Assembly: GCA_001939145.1 (NCBI GenBank) | Contig: LSRX01000754.1 | Coordinates: 267,976-331,975 of the forward strand | Source of the DNA: Symbiodinium microadriaticum | Lineage: Eukaryota > Sar > Dinophyceae > Suessiales > Symbiodiniaceae | Reading direction: 5' to 3' | DNA length: 64,000 nt | Shown here: in pieces, positions 43,736 through 53,500 of the stretch | Layout of the letters: every line of letters starts with the position of its first letter | Numbering within the stretch: position 1 is the first letter of the stretch | The notes under the pieces: model-generated | Seen by the model: the letters and a program-made list of their open reading frames with translations, nothing else | What the model was told of the DNA's origin: nothing | Database searches by the model: none | Made by a program: the position numbers and the translations under genes

Positions 43736-45716
43736 TGCAGGCGCCAACGGCCCAGCACATTCAGATGACACAGACAGCGAGGGAGCTGACAGCGCGGCTG
43801 CATCGTCTGATTCCACAAGTTCCGATGCACCTAGCGATGACCCAGATCCAGACCATGTCCGTCACCTCGACACGGCCAGTGGACAAAGTACTGGAGGGCT
43901 CCACACCACTAGGGCGTTGAGCAGTCGCCAACCATGGAGGCATGAAACCCTCTTTGGGCGAAGCTTCTGGCACATCGCTGTATTGTACGCTTTATGCTTG
44001 CAGTCAGTAAGAGCAACGCCCTCACCACTTGATACTTCTTGCTCCCCGAGCAAATCTGGTACCAGCATCCCTAGGCTCCCCCCTAGGCCCCTGCCTACAC
44101 CTTGTCGTGTTAATTGCCCGGCCGTGACCCGCACACGCAGTGCAACAGCCCATGTGCTTGGTGCTGACTTGGATTCACACCACACTTCCACCATCCAGAC
44201 AAGCGCTGATTTCCCAGCCTTCGCCGACCTCCACACGCTGCTTGAAGAAAGTGTTCGCAAGCCAGACTCAGCAGCCTACTTCCTCGCTGCTACTCTGATC
44301 GATACGCTTGTTGATCATTTTTCTGAGGTCAGCAGTCCTTGCGATGCCGATGTCAATCTGCAAGCTCAGCTGCATCACACCAGGCCCAAGCTCGCTATTG
44401 GACTTGACTCATGTTTGCCCAAGCCCAAGCCAGAAGCTGCCTGCGTGACTGGTGATATCGCCAGTGCCCCACTTGAATACATCGCTGCACTCAGGACCTT
44501 GCCAGCACAACATGCTGCCACAATCGGCACCACCGAGCTTGGCTTTACATGGGGTGCTCTAGTTTCCCTGCTTGAATTGCAGCCGTGTTTCGAAACATGG
44601 GAACAGACCTTTGGTGAAGCCGATCACATTCCGCACGCTGTGCCCGACACACGAAGTGCAGCTATCGCAGATATCTGCCAAGATACAACTCCCGGCACAA
44701 TCCGCTGCTACACTGATGGGTCCTTCTACCCAGCCAAAGATGGCAAGTGTGCAACTGCCGGATGGGCGGTTCTATTTGTTGATCCACATGCCCAAAAGTT
44801 TGCTATCTCAGCCGGCCCTTTTCTTTATGGCCTGCTAGCACAAGACGTTGCCCTCTCTGCCTACCAAGCAGAGTGTTGTGCCCTTGCTATCGCAGCTACA
44901 ACTGCTGTTCTTGCTTTCTCTCAGCGCGACATTTGCTTTCTCTCGGACTGCACTTCTGCTATTCATGCCGCTCAAGGTCAAAGCGGATACTCTGCTGGAG
45001 GCCTACCTGAGGCCATGGCTGCAGTCTTCGACCTGCGCTGTCGTGTTTGTAAGAGACAAGACAGCTTTGTTTACGTTCCCGGTCATGCTGGTGAATATTT
45101 CAATGAAGCTGTCGACTTGCTGGCAAAATGGGGAGCACACCAGCCTGCAGCTACGTGGGGCCCTGATGAGGCAATGACAACACTCACCACCTGGCTCCAA
45201 CATGGAGCTCCTCTCCTCCCTTGGGTCACCCTGGTACTCCAGCAACTGCAAGGAGTCCCAGACTTACCGCCTTTTGGTGCCCTGCATCTTGGAAATGACC
45301 AGTGGCATGCCGGCCTTTCCTCACGCGAGCTCCTTCAGCCCTTTCTCCCTAAAGGAATTTGGGAGCCTGACGGCCAAGAGGCCAACGCGATCGAGCCTAT
45401 GAGATTGTCCGTGCGCATTGCCTCGTACAACACACTTTCTTTAGGCGGTTCTTTAGAAGGTGAAGACGGTGGTGTTGATGATGCCGCAGGTTTACAATCC
45501 CGACCAGGCAGAGCCGCACTGCTAGCCAAGCAACTTGACGACCTCCAAATCTCCATAGCCTCGTTACAAGAGACTCGCAGCCCCGCTGGAGCGACCAGCG
45601 TCGGAGCGTATTTCAGATACAGCTCAGGTGCAGTCCGGGGACAACGGGGAACCGAGGTATGGGTGCGCCAAAATGCCGAGCTGCTTTGTGACCAGGGAGC
45701 AACAAGCACCGCCTGA
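43179..45716 (+). CDS. retroelement polyprotein: B3, RNase H, start of EEP endonuclease
   Basis: After B3 and its acidic linker, an RNase H domain spans about 44,690-45,160. It has IRCYTDGSF (Asp, 44,707-44,721), SAYQAECCALA (Glu, ~44,867), FLSDCTSAI (Asp, ~44,940) and VPGHAGEYFNEAVDLLAKW (His, Asn, Asp, ~45,083), so the whole catalytic set is present. The EEP endonuclease begins at ~45,405: RIASYNTLSL (Asn) and ISIASLQETR (Glu, ~45,568). The frame ends at 45,716 after LCDQGATSTA; the endonuclease resumes in another frame (HRLTLDRSNLTVVYSD). RNase H would remove RNA from the hybrid; EEP would nick the target. Confidence 0.9.
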   Translation: MPDFITPPPALTLQTLIQTATGWAEPDVNLEVRADICYVLVSSRGCSPHFPNLGRPTNYRHELANQLGCSAREIVLGPACPRVFDASILGYPCTTVLAAAVNPDHNRVAFTGIVYSCALLDARPIQLGWICLRLSSGRVDISGLREELAAAVPLNRRLVLTPPPAADGRLYLHPGQVVTVRCIEATAGANGPAHSDDTDSEGADSAAASSDSTSSDAPSDDPDPDHVRHLDTASGQSTGGLHTTRALSSRQPWRHETLFGRSFWHIAVLYALCLQSVRATPSPLDTSCSPSKSGTSIPRLPPRPLPTPCRVNCPAVTRTRSATAHVLGADLDSHHTSTIQTSADFPAFADLHTLLEESVRKPDSAAYFLAATLIDTLVDHFSEVSSPCDADVNLQAQLHHTRPKLAIGLDSCLPKPKPEAACVTGDIASAPLEYIAALRTLPAQHAATIGTTELGFTWGALVSLLELQPCFETWEQTFGEADHIPHAVPDTRSAAIADICQDTTPGTIRCYTDGSFYPAKDGKCATAGWAVLFVDPHAQKFAISAGPFLYGLLAQDVALSAYQAECCALAIAATTAVLAFSQRDICFLSDCTSAIHAAQGQSGYSAGGLPEAMAAVFDLRCRVCKRQDSFVYVPGHAGEYFNEAVDLLAKWGAHQPAATWGPDEAMTTLTTWLQHGAPLLPWVTLVLQQLQGVPDLPPFGALHLGNDQWHAGLSSRELLQPFLPKGIWEPDGQEANAIEPMRLSVRIASYNTLSLGGSLEGEDGGVDDAAGLQSRPGRAALLAKQLDDLQISIASLQETRSPAGATSVGAYFRYSSGAVRGQRGTEVWVRQNAELLCDQGATSTA

Positions 45717-45733
45717 CCCTTGATCGTTCCAAC

Positions 45734-47323
45734 TTGACGGTCGTGTACTCGGACCCGAGACGCATGTTCCTGCGAATTTCGGGACTACGCATCTCAATCC
45801 TTGTGTGTGCGCTGCATGCCCCACAACGAGCAATCGAGGCCCACATCATTGAAGCCTGGTGGCGTGAAACCAGGACTCTTGTACATAAACACCAGCGTCA
45901 ATCCTATTTGATCCTCGCTGGTGACATCAATGGGTCGGTTGGGTCTGTCACTTCAGCAGAGATTGGTGATTGTGGCGCCGAGGAAGAAGATGATCCCGGC
46001 CGCAACTGGCATGAACTTGTGAAAGAGGTTCAGTGCTGCGTCCCTTGCACCTTCCATGCACACCAACATGGACCCACAGACACGTATCTTCACAAACGCG
46101 GAGGTGGCTCTTCGCGACCAGATATGATAGCTATACCAGCCAGCTGGCGAGCCGGAGCTGTGCAAACTTGGGTTGCGCCAGAAGTTCATGTGGCTTTGGC
46201 CACACCTGACCACCTCGCCACTTGTCTGTCGGCTAAAGTGTTGCTCCTCCCTGCGGGCCAAGCCTGTCAGACCCGTAAGCGTTCCTTTCCGGCGACCCTC
46301 TTCACTGACCCCAGCAATACGCAGCAGATCCAGCACATCCTTGAAACTCTTCCAAGTGTACCGTGGAATGTGTCTGCACATGCTCATGCAGCTATTGTGG
46401 TCTCCCATCTTCAAAGTAGCCTTGAGGAGTTGAAGGCCAGTAGTGCCCCAAAACCCCGGCATCCCTACATTACTGCTGCAACCTGGGAGTTGCAAAAGCA
46501 CACCACCGGGTTGAGCCGACAACTGCACCAGCTTCGTATCTACAAGCAGCAGCAGTTTTTGTCCTTCTGCATTCGCAGCTGGCATTCACTTCGCCACGCA
46601 GCAGGTAAGTGCGGTGCGAACTATGATCCCTCCACTTGGCACAGCTGGTTTTTCAGTCTGGCCATCAAAGAGATTGCCACCCTTTGCCGCGTCAAACGAG
46701 ACTGCAGAAGTCTCCGGCAGGCATGCCGCAAGGATAGGGATGATTATGTTTGCCGCCTCACCAGTGATGTGGCGGACGCCTCCAATTCCGAAGTCCATCG
46801 AGCCATACACCAGCTCCTCTGTCACCGCCGATAGAAGCCATTTCGGCCGGAGCCACTGCCTTGTGTACTTGATGCCCAAGGGGAGCCTTGTACTGATGCT
46901 GATGCCGTCAAGCTCCGCTGGCGACAGCATTTTGCTGCTATTGAAGGGGGTAGAGCTGTCGAACCTGAGGCTTTAGTACAACAAGCGCTGCTAGTCCAGG
47001 ATGACCCCTGGCCCTTGCCACGCTCCGCACGAGAGTTGCCTAACTTTTGCGACCTACGCAACAAGGTCCGCTCTGCGAAGCCGTGCAAGGTACCAGGCCT
47101 CGACGGCCTGCCAAGCGAATTACTGCGTACCTTCCCCCAACAGATTGCGGAAATGCTTCTCCCGCTCCTACTAAAGTTTGTCTTTCGAGGAGCTGAAGCC
47201 GTCGGGTTTAAAGGGGCCGAGGCGGTCAGATTTTACAAAGGCAGAGGCTCAACCGAGCTATGCGCCAGCTTCTCCTCCCTAGCTTCGCTAAGGCAGTTCA
47301 TCAATCCCTGCGGCCGCAGCTGA
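45734..47323 (+). CDS. retroelement: rest of EEP endonuclease and N-terminal part of RT
   Basis: One frame with a single internal TAG (46,832-46,834). EEP motifs: YLILAGDINGSVG (~45,905-45,943), TDTYLHKRGGGSSRPDMI (~46,080-46,130) and ATPDHLATC (~46,203). A linker follows. After the stop the same frame continues with LPCVLDAQGEPCTDADA, then RT motifs VPGLDGLPSELLRTFP (~47,090) and AVRFYKGRGS (~47,222). The frame then shifts near 47,280 into the downstream RT frame. Together these give a nearly complete nuclease and the start of RT, interrupted by one stop and one frameshift. Confidence 0.85.
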
Positions 47324-49791
47324 GGGACCTGTACGTCAGCTCGACCCCCGAGCTTCAGCTCGGAGGTAAACCACAGAAAAGCGTTGTGTTCGGCTCCCAC
47401 GTGTGCAGGACCTTTTTGAGATGGACCGCCAGCACATCCACCCCCAGCTTTGTGCTCTTTGCAGATATCTCCGCTGCATTCTATTCTGCTATCAGGCCAC
47501 TCATCGCCACCCCTACTTCTGGGCAGCAAGCAGCTGGTGAAACCTTCGTTCAAAATTTTGTATCAGCTGATCTACCAGACTCTGATGTCAGGACCATCCT
47601 GAAGCACATTCAGGAGGAGCCGTCTGCTCTACACTCAGCTGGTGCCAGTGCTTGGCAGGAAAGTCTTGCTGACAGGCTTACCGACTCCACGTGGTTCTTG
47701 CTCCAATCGGATAATACACCGATCCTCACCACACGTGGCACCAGACCAGGCTCCACGGCTGCTGACCTTCTCTTTGCTATGGTTGTCAAGAAGATATTGC
47801 ATCGTCGGGACCAATTGTTGCAGGGTACCTCACATGGTTCGTGCACCCCCCGGATTCCATGGGACAATCAGTTCTCTCTTGAACCACCAAGTGCGGATGC
47901 CCCGCGGATCTCCCTGGATGATCTCATCTGGGCCGATGATATCTCTTGCATGCGCATTTGCGATGTTCCACGGCATCTGCCCTGCGCCGTCGGTTGTGCC
48001 GCCGGGGCGCTCAGCGACGCCTTTGCTGAGTATGGATTTGTCCTCTCGTATGGACCTGCGAAAACGGCTGCGCTAGCCCAGGCAGTCGGACCCGGATCCA
48101 GACAAACCAAGCGGACCCTGTTCACCAAACAGGGCCTGGGCGGGCAGATTGTGGTGCTTCGAGAGAATTCCAAGCTTGTCAAAATACCACTTGTGGCGGC
48201 GTACAAGCATTTAGGTGTCAAGCACGCCAGCCGTGGTGCCATGTATGATGAACTCAGGTTCAGAGCGGCCCAGGCTGCAGCCTCTTTCCAGGAAGGTCGG
48301 AGGAAGATTTACCGGGCTGGACGTATACCCGTTAAGCGTAAAGCCTTCATCCTCAACAGCACTGTGTTGCCCAAACTACTGTTTGGGGCTGGAAGCTGGC
48401 CACCCCCGAATCAGCGTGAGTTTGGGGTTGTTTCAGGTGCTCTTTGGACTTTTTACCGAGCCATCTTAGGGATTGGCAAGCAGGACGACCAGCATTGGTC
48501 GGCTCACACAGTTCTTGCACTGACCGGATTGCCTAGCCCGCAAACCACCCTGCACAACGCCCGGTTGCTTTACCTGGGACAGATTTGCCGAGCAGCCCCG
48601 CCTGCTCTGTGGGCACTGATCAAACTCGACCGCCCATATGCTCAGGCCCTGCTTTCATCCTTGACTTGGGTTCATGGGTGGACCCACGCCACGTCGCCCT
48701 TGCCTAATCCGGTGTACAACTGGACACCCTGGCATCAGTTCATCTTGGATTCTCCGGGCAAATTTCGTGGCCTGGTCCTTCGCGCTCAAGGCTTGGAAAC
48801 CTGCAAAAGTCAAGTCATTGCAGCCCTTGATGGGCTGTATCGCGTCTTGACGTCCTATGCCCCTGCGCCGGTGCTGACCACCAGCGCCCAGAGTGACCAG
48901 AACCCGAAGGAGGTATGTATTCCCTGCAAGCGAATGTTCCACACACGGCGTGCCTGGGCAGGGCATTCTGCCCGTGTCCACGGGTACAGAAACGTCGCGC
49001 ACCTTTTGGCATGCAGTCCCTTCTGTTCGGGGTGCGGACGTACTTACGCCAATGTCAGCCGATTAAGGCGGCATTTGAACCACAGCACGCAATGTGTCGA
49101 GCGCTGGGGCAGCTGGGAACCGCCTGCCAAAACAGCTGCAGATACTGCAGCACATCCCCAAGCCCCACCTTTCAGGGAGGAAGGGCTCCTCCCGGGTCAG
49201 TCACAACCCGGACTCACCACTGGTGTGTCGCAGCTTTTGCTCAAGGAGCTGAGGGAAGCCAACATTGATGATGAGGAAAGACTATGGGAGATAGTCACTT
49301 CCGTGATTGAGCCGATTCAGGTTCTCCGGAACACGGTTCAGCTTTGGAAAGATCAAGCCTCCGATGATCCAGACATTGTTGAGGCAGCTGCCAACATTTT
49401 GTTGCTGCTCGATCCGGAGCTCCTAGCTGATACCATACAACCCTCGCCAAAGCCCCGTAGCTTCCCAGCCGATAGCGATCCTGTTTGGTCAGCCATACCA
49501 CCCTTTGCCATGACCGTTCATGGCAGTCTGCACCAATCGAGCCTTCAGAGCCCGCCTGATTCCGTGCTCAGCCCTTTTGGATTCACCAGCCTAAGCCTTC
49601 GTGCTGCAAGAGCTTCAAGTGACTGGACTGAGCAATGCTGTCTGGCGATAGCTCGATGCTTGCAAGAAGCACAAGGGAGTCCTTTCCTCCTACATTGTGA
49701 AGGCATATCCAAAGGATTGGGACCAGCTGTTGAGTGGTTGCAGGCTGCTGGGATTATGGTTGGACCACAGGGGCTTAGCAAGCTTCCTTGA
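47260..49791 (+). CDS. retroelement reverse transcriptase with C-terminal zinc fingers
   Basis: Reverse transcriptase core. Motif A is FVLFADISAAFYSAI (47,450-47,494), motif B TRGTRPGSTAADLLF (~47,730-47,775), motif C IWADDIS with the catalytic Asp pair (47,926-47,946), motif D YGPAKTAALA (~48,049). It is followed by the thumb-like VAAYKHLGVKHASRG. Two Cys/His fingers lie at 48,913-49,095: CIPCKRMFHTRRAWAGH..VH and CSGCGRTYANVSRLRRHLNH. These may bind target DNA or the element RNA. The C-terminal 230 residues have no known domain. Stop TGA is at 49,789-49,791. All RT catalytic residues are intact. Confidence 0.92.
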   Translation: MRQLLLPSFAKAVHQSLRPQLRDLYVSSTPELQLGGKPQKSVVFGSHVCRTFLRWTASTSTPSFVLFADISAAFYSAIRPLIATPTSGQQAAGETFVQNFVSADLPDSDVRTILKHIQEEPSALHSAGASAWQESLADRLTDSTWFLLQSDNTPILTTRGTRPGSTAADLLFAMVVKKILHRRDQLLQGTSHGSCTPRIPWDNQFSLEPPSADAPRISLDDLIWADDISCMRICDVPRHLPCAVGCAAGALSDAFAEYGFVLSYGPAKTAALAQAVGPGSRQTKRTLFTKQGLGGQIVVLRENSKLVKIPLVAAYKHLGVKHASRGAMYDELRFRAAQAAASFQEGRRKIYRAGRIPVKRKAFILNSTVLPKLLFGAGSWPPPNQREFGVVSGALWTFYRAILGIGKQDDQHWSAHTVLALTGLPSPQTTLHNARLLYLGQICRAAPPALWALIKLDRPYAQALLSSLTWVHGWTHATSPLPNPVYNWTPWHQFILDSPGKFRGLVLRAQGLETCKSQVIAALDGLYRVLTSYAPAPVLTTSAQSDQNPKEVCIPCKRMFHTRRAWAGHSARVHGYRNVAHLLACSPFCSGCGRTYANVSRLRRHLNHSTQCVERWGSWEPPAKTAADTAAHPQAPPFREEGLLPGQSQPGLTTGVSQLLLKELREANIDDEERLWEIVTSVIEPIQVLRNTVQLWKDQASDDPDIVEAAANILLLLDPELLADTIQPSPKPRSFPADSDPVWSAIPPFAMTVHGSLHQSSLQSPPDSVLSPFGFTSLSLRAARASSDWTEQCCLAIARCLQEAQGSPFLLHCEGISKGLGPAVEWLQAAGIMVGPQGLSKLP

Positions 49792-50530
49792 GCCTTTTCG
49801 TTTCACCCTTTTATTTGTGAGTTTGAATTCACGTGCAAGGCGCGCGTCTTTACAAGACCCGGTCGCTCCGAATGAAAACTTCCTTAATGTGCACCTCGCA
49901 TTGAAATCTTCCTGAGACCGAGGATGACCGAGGTTTCAGAAATACCGAGTTTGCTTTCACGACGAGCCCCGCACTGTGACACCAATTTGCGACAGAACGT
50001 GTTCTCAGTGCACAGTACGTTTAATGTCGAACTCAGCGCATGCTCTAGGTTGCATGTTCCTTGTCATTTTACGGTTTATGACTTGAAGGGCTGATGACAC
50101 GAAGACTCCGTAAGCCTCTCAAATCAAGTTCCTGGCCTTCTGCAACTGTAGAAAGTCGCTTGTCTCTGATGATCGCGTTCAATCCCCGTTGTTGGGTGTG
50201 AGAACTTCATATAGTCGCGATAGGCATTCAGCCTCCCTCCATCCGACTGTGCACTACGTTGTAGCTATCAGTTATGAGCAAATCTTCACTCACCGGTCCC
50301 AAGCAGGGCCGGCTCCATCACGCCAGTTCCAAAAGAACCAGCCACGAGAAGCCTGGCCGCTGCGAATCACGCAGACCGTGGAAGACGGAGATACTCTCCT
50401 TTGTTACAACTGACTTCTTGACCCAATCACGCCAAAGTGTCGGGCAACACCAATATGCAAATTATGGAGCACACTATTCACTAACGATCACGAAGACCTT
50501 ACTCAAAACTCTGCATCCATGAGCTCCCAT
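49792..50530. other. 3' end of the retroelement and flank
   Basis: AT-richer than the ORFs, with no long frames. A local echo (gaccgaggatgaccgagg) lies at about 49,917-49,934. I see no poly-A tail or simple terminal repeat, so the exact 3' end is not fixed. Confidence 0.4.
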
Positions 50531-50533
50531 CCA

Positions 50534-53500
50534 TCAAGCCTTCGAGTAAGCTTGAAGCTGCGCCCTGCCAAAAAGGTTCATGGCCTGACACATGTCAGAG
50601 TTGTTTGCAGATTGCACACCTGCGGCGCAGCTGGTGCTACTTCCAAAGCAGCGACGAAGCAAGCCGGAACGTCCACGAAAACTACTTCGCTCCGTTCGCA
50701 TCCAGTCCAGCCGCCTCTTTCGGACACATCGCTGAGGCAGCACGACCGCCAAGCGCAAGGCTCCACCTGGTGCGCGTTTCTGTGGATGCCATGCACTTGA
50801 CTGGGCAGCTCTTCTTCCGAGCGGCTCTCCAACCACGGCAGGAAACCTCCGACGGCACGGCGCAATGTCCAGGACCAGTGAAGGCTAGTTATACACGACC
50901 TACCTTCTACGACTTCTTCTCCAAGGCTTTCAAGTGCCTTCCCTCTGCTCTGTTGAGCGGCAGCTGCCGCAAATGGATTTGAAGACATTGTAGCTTGAGG
51001 GTCGCGTGTACCCGAAGCCATGCAGGAGGATATTGGCATCTTTCCTGCATTGCTTCAACATAAGTCTCAGGCTCATTGCTCTGCCCCGAGCTGCTTCGGC
51101 ACGTCATGGGTGTGTTCCGAAACCATTGTGCACGGGAAAGCATAGACATCGGACGGGTCGTTTATACAGGAACACGAGATCATCCAAAACAACTGGCTCA
51201 AGCACTTTTGTATGCATCCATCTATACTGTACTTATTTTGCCGACCGCACTGGAGGCACTGAGGGAGTAGCTCTTGGAGTTCACGGCCGTGGTCTTCAAC
51301 GGCTCGGAGGTGCTGCCAGGTGCCACTGGATCCGCAAATCCATGAGCGGGCAAAAAGATCTGCTTCTCTTCTCAAGGCCTCTGCAAGCGTCATGCGATTC
51401 CACGTGTCTTCGAAGCAGTGGTAGTAGTGAACCTGATCGTCAACTTAGTCAGGCTACCTCCAAAAAAAGGGTCACACGTGCAGCTCACCATGGACAGTAA
51501 CTTCACCAAGCAAGCAGCATCGAAGCAGGTGTTGCTGTGTCGTCCTCTTGAAACCTGACGCCACCTTTGCTCGGAGCACATCACCGAGAAAGCCGCATCA
51601 TGTGCTGGAGGTTGGCTGATCTACCACACCAGAACCCACCCATGATACACTCATGATCTGACTGGCTTCGTGCGACATGCCCAGAAGGCCGACACATCCT
51701 GCACTGACCCTGGCATCTAGGCGCAAATGAGGGCTTGGCACCGCTTCAAACCTCGAGATAACGAAGGGAAAGCATGACGATGGCGAAAGGCAGACGGCAC
51801 GCACAATAATCAAACGGTTATCCGACTCAGAGTTTAGTTACAAAGTTTCGGGCTTTGGTTCAGCTAGGTGGGATCTTAATCTCATTGAGATCTAAATCAT
51901 TAGCCTCGCCTAGTTGCATGCTAACTGCTAGTAACACATAATTACAAGCCAAAACTGACCTGAACAACCGCAGATTACTCTGTACATAAGGTGGCGTACG
52001 CAGGCAGCATGCCTGCGCAGAACAAATTCGCAGTGCAATCAAGCACGTTTTCAACTTTGGCAAGCTGCGTTCGGAGACACCGCTGGAACACCGGAAGCAC
52101 CACCGTGACCTGTCACAATTTCGCAGCTTCAGAACTTGCCATCTGCCTGATGTATTTCAATCCGTCTTGCAGCTCAAATCCGCTCTCCGTCGCCCTATCC
52201 ACAACCTCGCAGCAGTGAAGAGGAAGGAAATGCATGAGTATGAGTGTGGATGAATGGTGAGGGAGTACAACGTTCAGTGACCTGCAATCTGAGAGAATGC
52301 CAGGTGTCTACGAGCGGTCCAAGACTGTTGCCTCGTTTGTAGCGTCGGACTTAGGTTGGAAGTCTCGTTGCAGGCTTCGTGACCTGCTAATTCGGGTGCA
52401 CTGCAGCTACCAGCTTGACTGAACCTTCCTTGCGCCGGTCTCTGCTGAATGCTGGGCTGGTAATTGCAGATCCCGGATGTGTCAGAGACGCCACAGTTCT
52501 CTTGACTCTGCGAATCTGTCCATGGGTGGTAATTCACTATGACCCGTCGAGTCCGGGGACTAAGGGTTTCCAGGGATGCTCAACCCAAATGGAGGTGTAG
52601 TTTGGCCAAAAGGGTTACAACCCAAATCCCTTTTGGGCGCGGCGAACGGCAATCTCGCAGACTCGGAGCTTCGATCAGGAAGGACTTACAGACCCTTTGA
52701 TTATATCTGATCGCACAGTGAGTCCCGATCACAGCCGAATCCACATCTAGCATGCCTTTCACCGATTGCATCAATGCAGATGGCGAAAGGGACGGCGGCA
52801 AGCAATCTAGATGCAAATTCACCCAGAGGTACGAAAGCGCAGTCCCATCCTCTGCCCTCCGCACTGGACGTTCGAGAGACCTGAGGATTTGTTAACTCAG
52901 CTTACCCCAGGTCCTAGATCGAGTGAAGCTAACCCCAAAGCCAGTAGATCTCGCGGCCGTCTGGCATTCTGTGTCTCAGACACAGCTGCATCATCGTGTC
53001 ACTGGCAAAAACCGAGCGCCTCTGCCCTTTCTGTTTTCTGTAGATACTACTACTACGGTTCAAGTTTCAGGACCTGCCACGGGCTGTGTAGGATTTACAA
53101 ATGGCTGTGGCGACCGGAAAAGCTTCGATCATCGAACAAAAACTGGCTTCCCTCAGAACGCCTGCCAAGCAATTGCATGAGAAATCACAATCTGGCTGAC
53201 ATTGCTCGTAGCTCACACATGACTCACATGCTCTCATCGTACCGGTCATCGTTAAAAATTAGTTCCTGAGCCTGAAAATCAAGCCTAAAGCAAGTCAGAC
53301 TATATCTGCCCAGTCCAGACCGATCGACACACTCCGCTGGGTGTAAGTCTAGGCAGTTGCAGGTGTCAGATTCTCGGCGTATGAGCTGAAACTGACGGGA
53401 GAGGTTGTCACTTTCAGGAACCGTGCCTGTGCAGCCCTGAGACGTCCTTATGGTTTGTAGACCTGCGCACATGGGCACTCTGCTTGCTGCGTAAAAAAGA

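Larger units (their letters stand above)
37098..49920 (+). mobile_element. giant non-LTR retroelement, order gag-like, A-B modules, RNase H, EEP, RT, zinc fingers
   Basis: About 12.8 kb on the plus strand, read through partly overlapping frames. Intact signature residues of RNase H, EEP endonuclease and reverse transcriptase are present, with no LTRs, protease or integrase, so it belongs to the LINE-like class. Frame breaks occur near 37,420, 37,815, 38,255 (stop), 40,020, 43,175, 45,710 and 47,280, plus an in-frame TAG at 46,832-46,834. Ends, poly-A tail and target duplication were not found, so the limits are estimates. It is oriented opposite to all neighbouring host genes. Confidence 0.85.

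Noticed and set aside
51188-51200. actggctcaagc on the plus strand as a spliced-leader relic
   Set aside because: Only the last nine bases fit and the orientation opposes the host genes.
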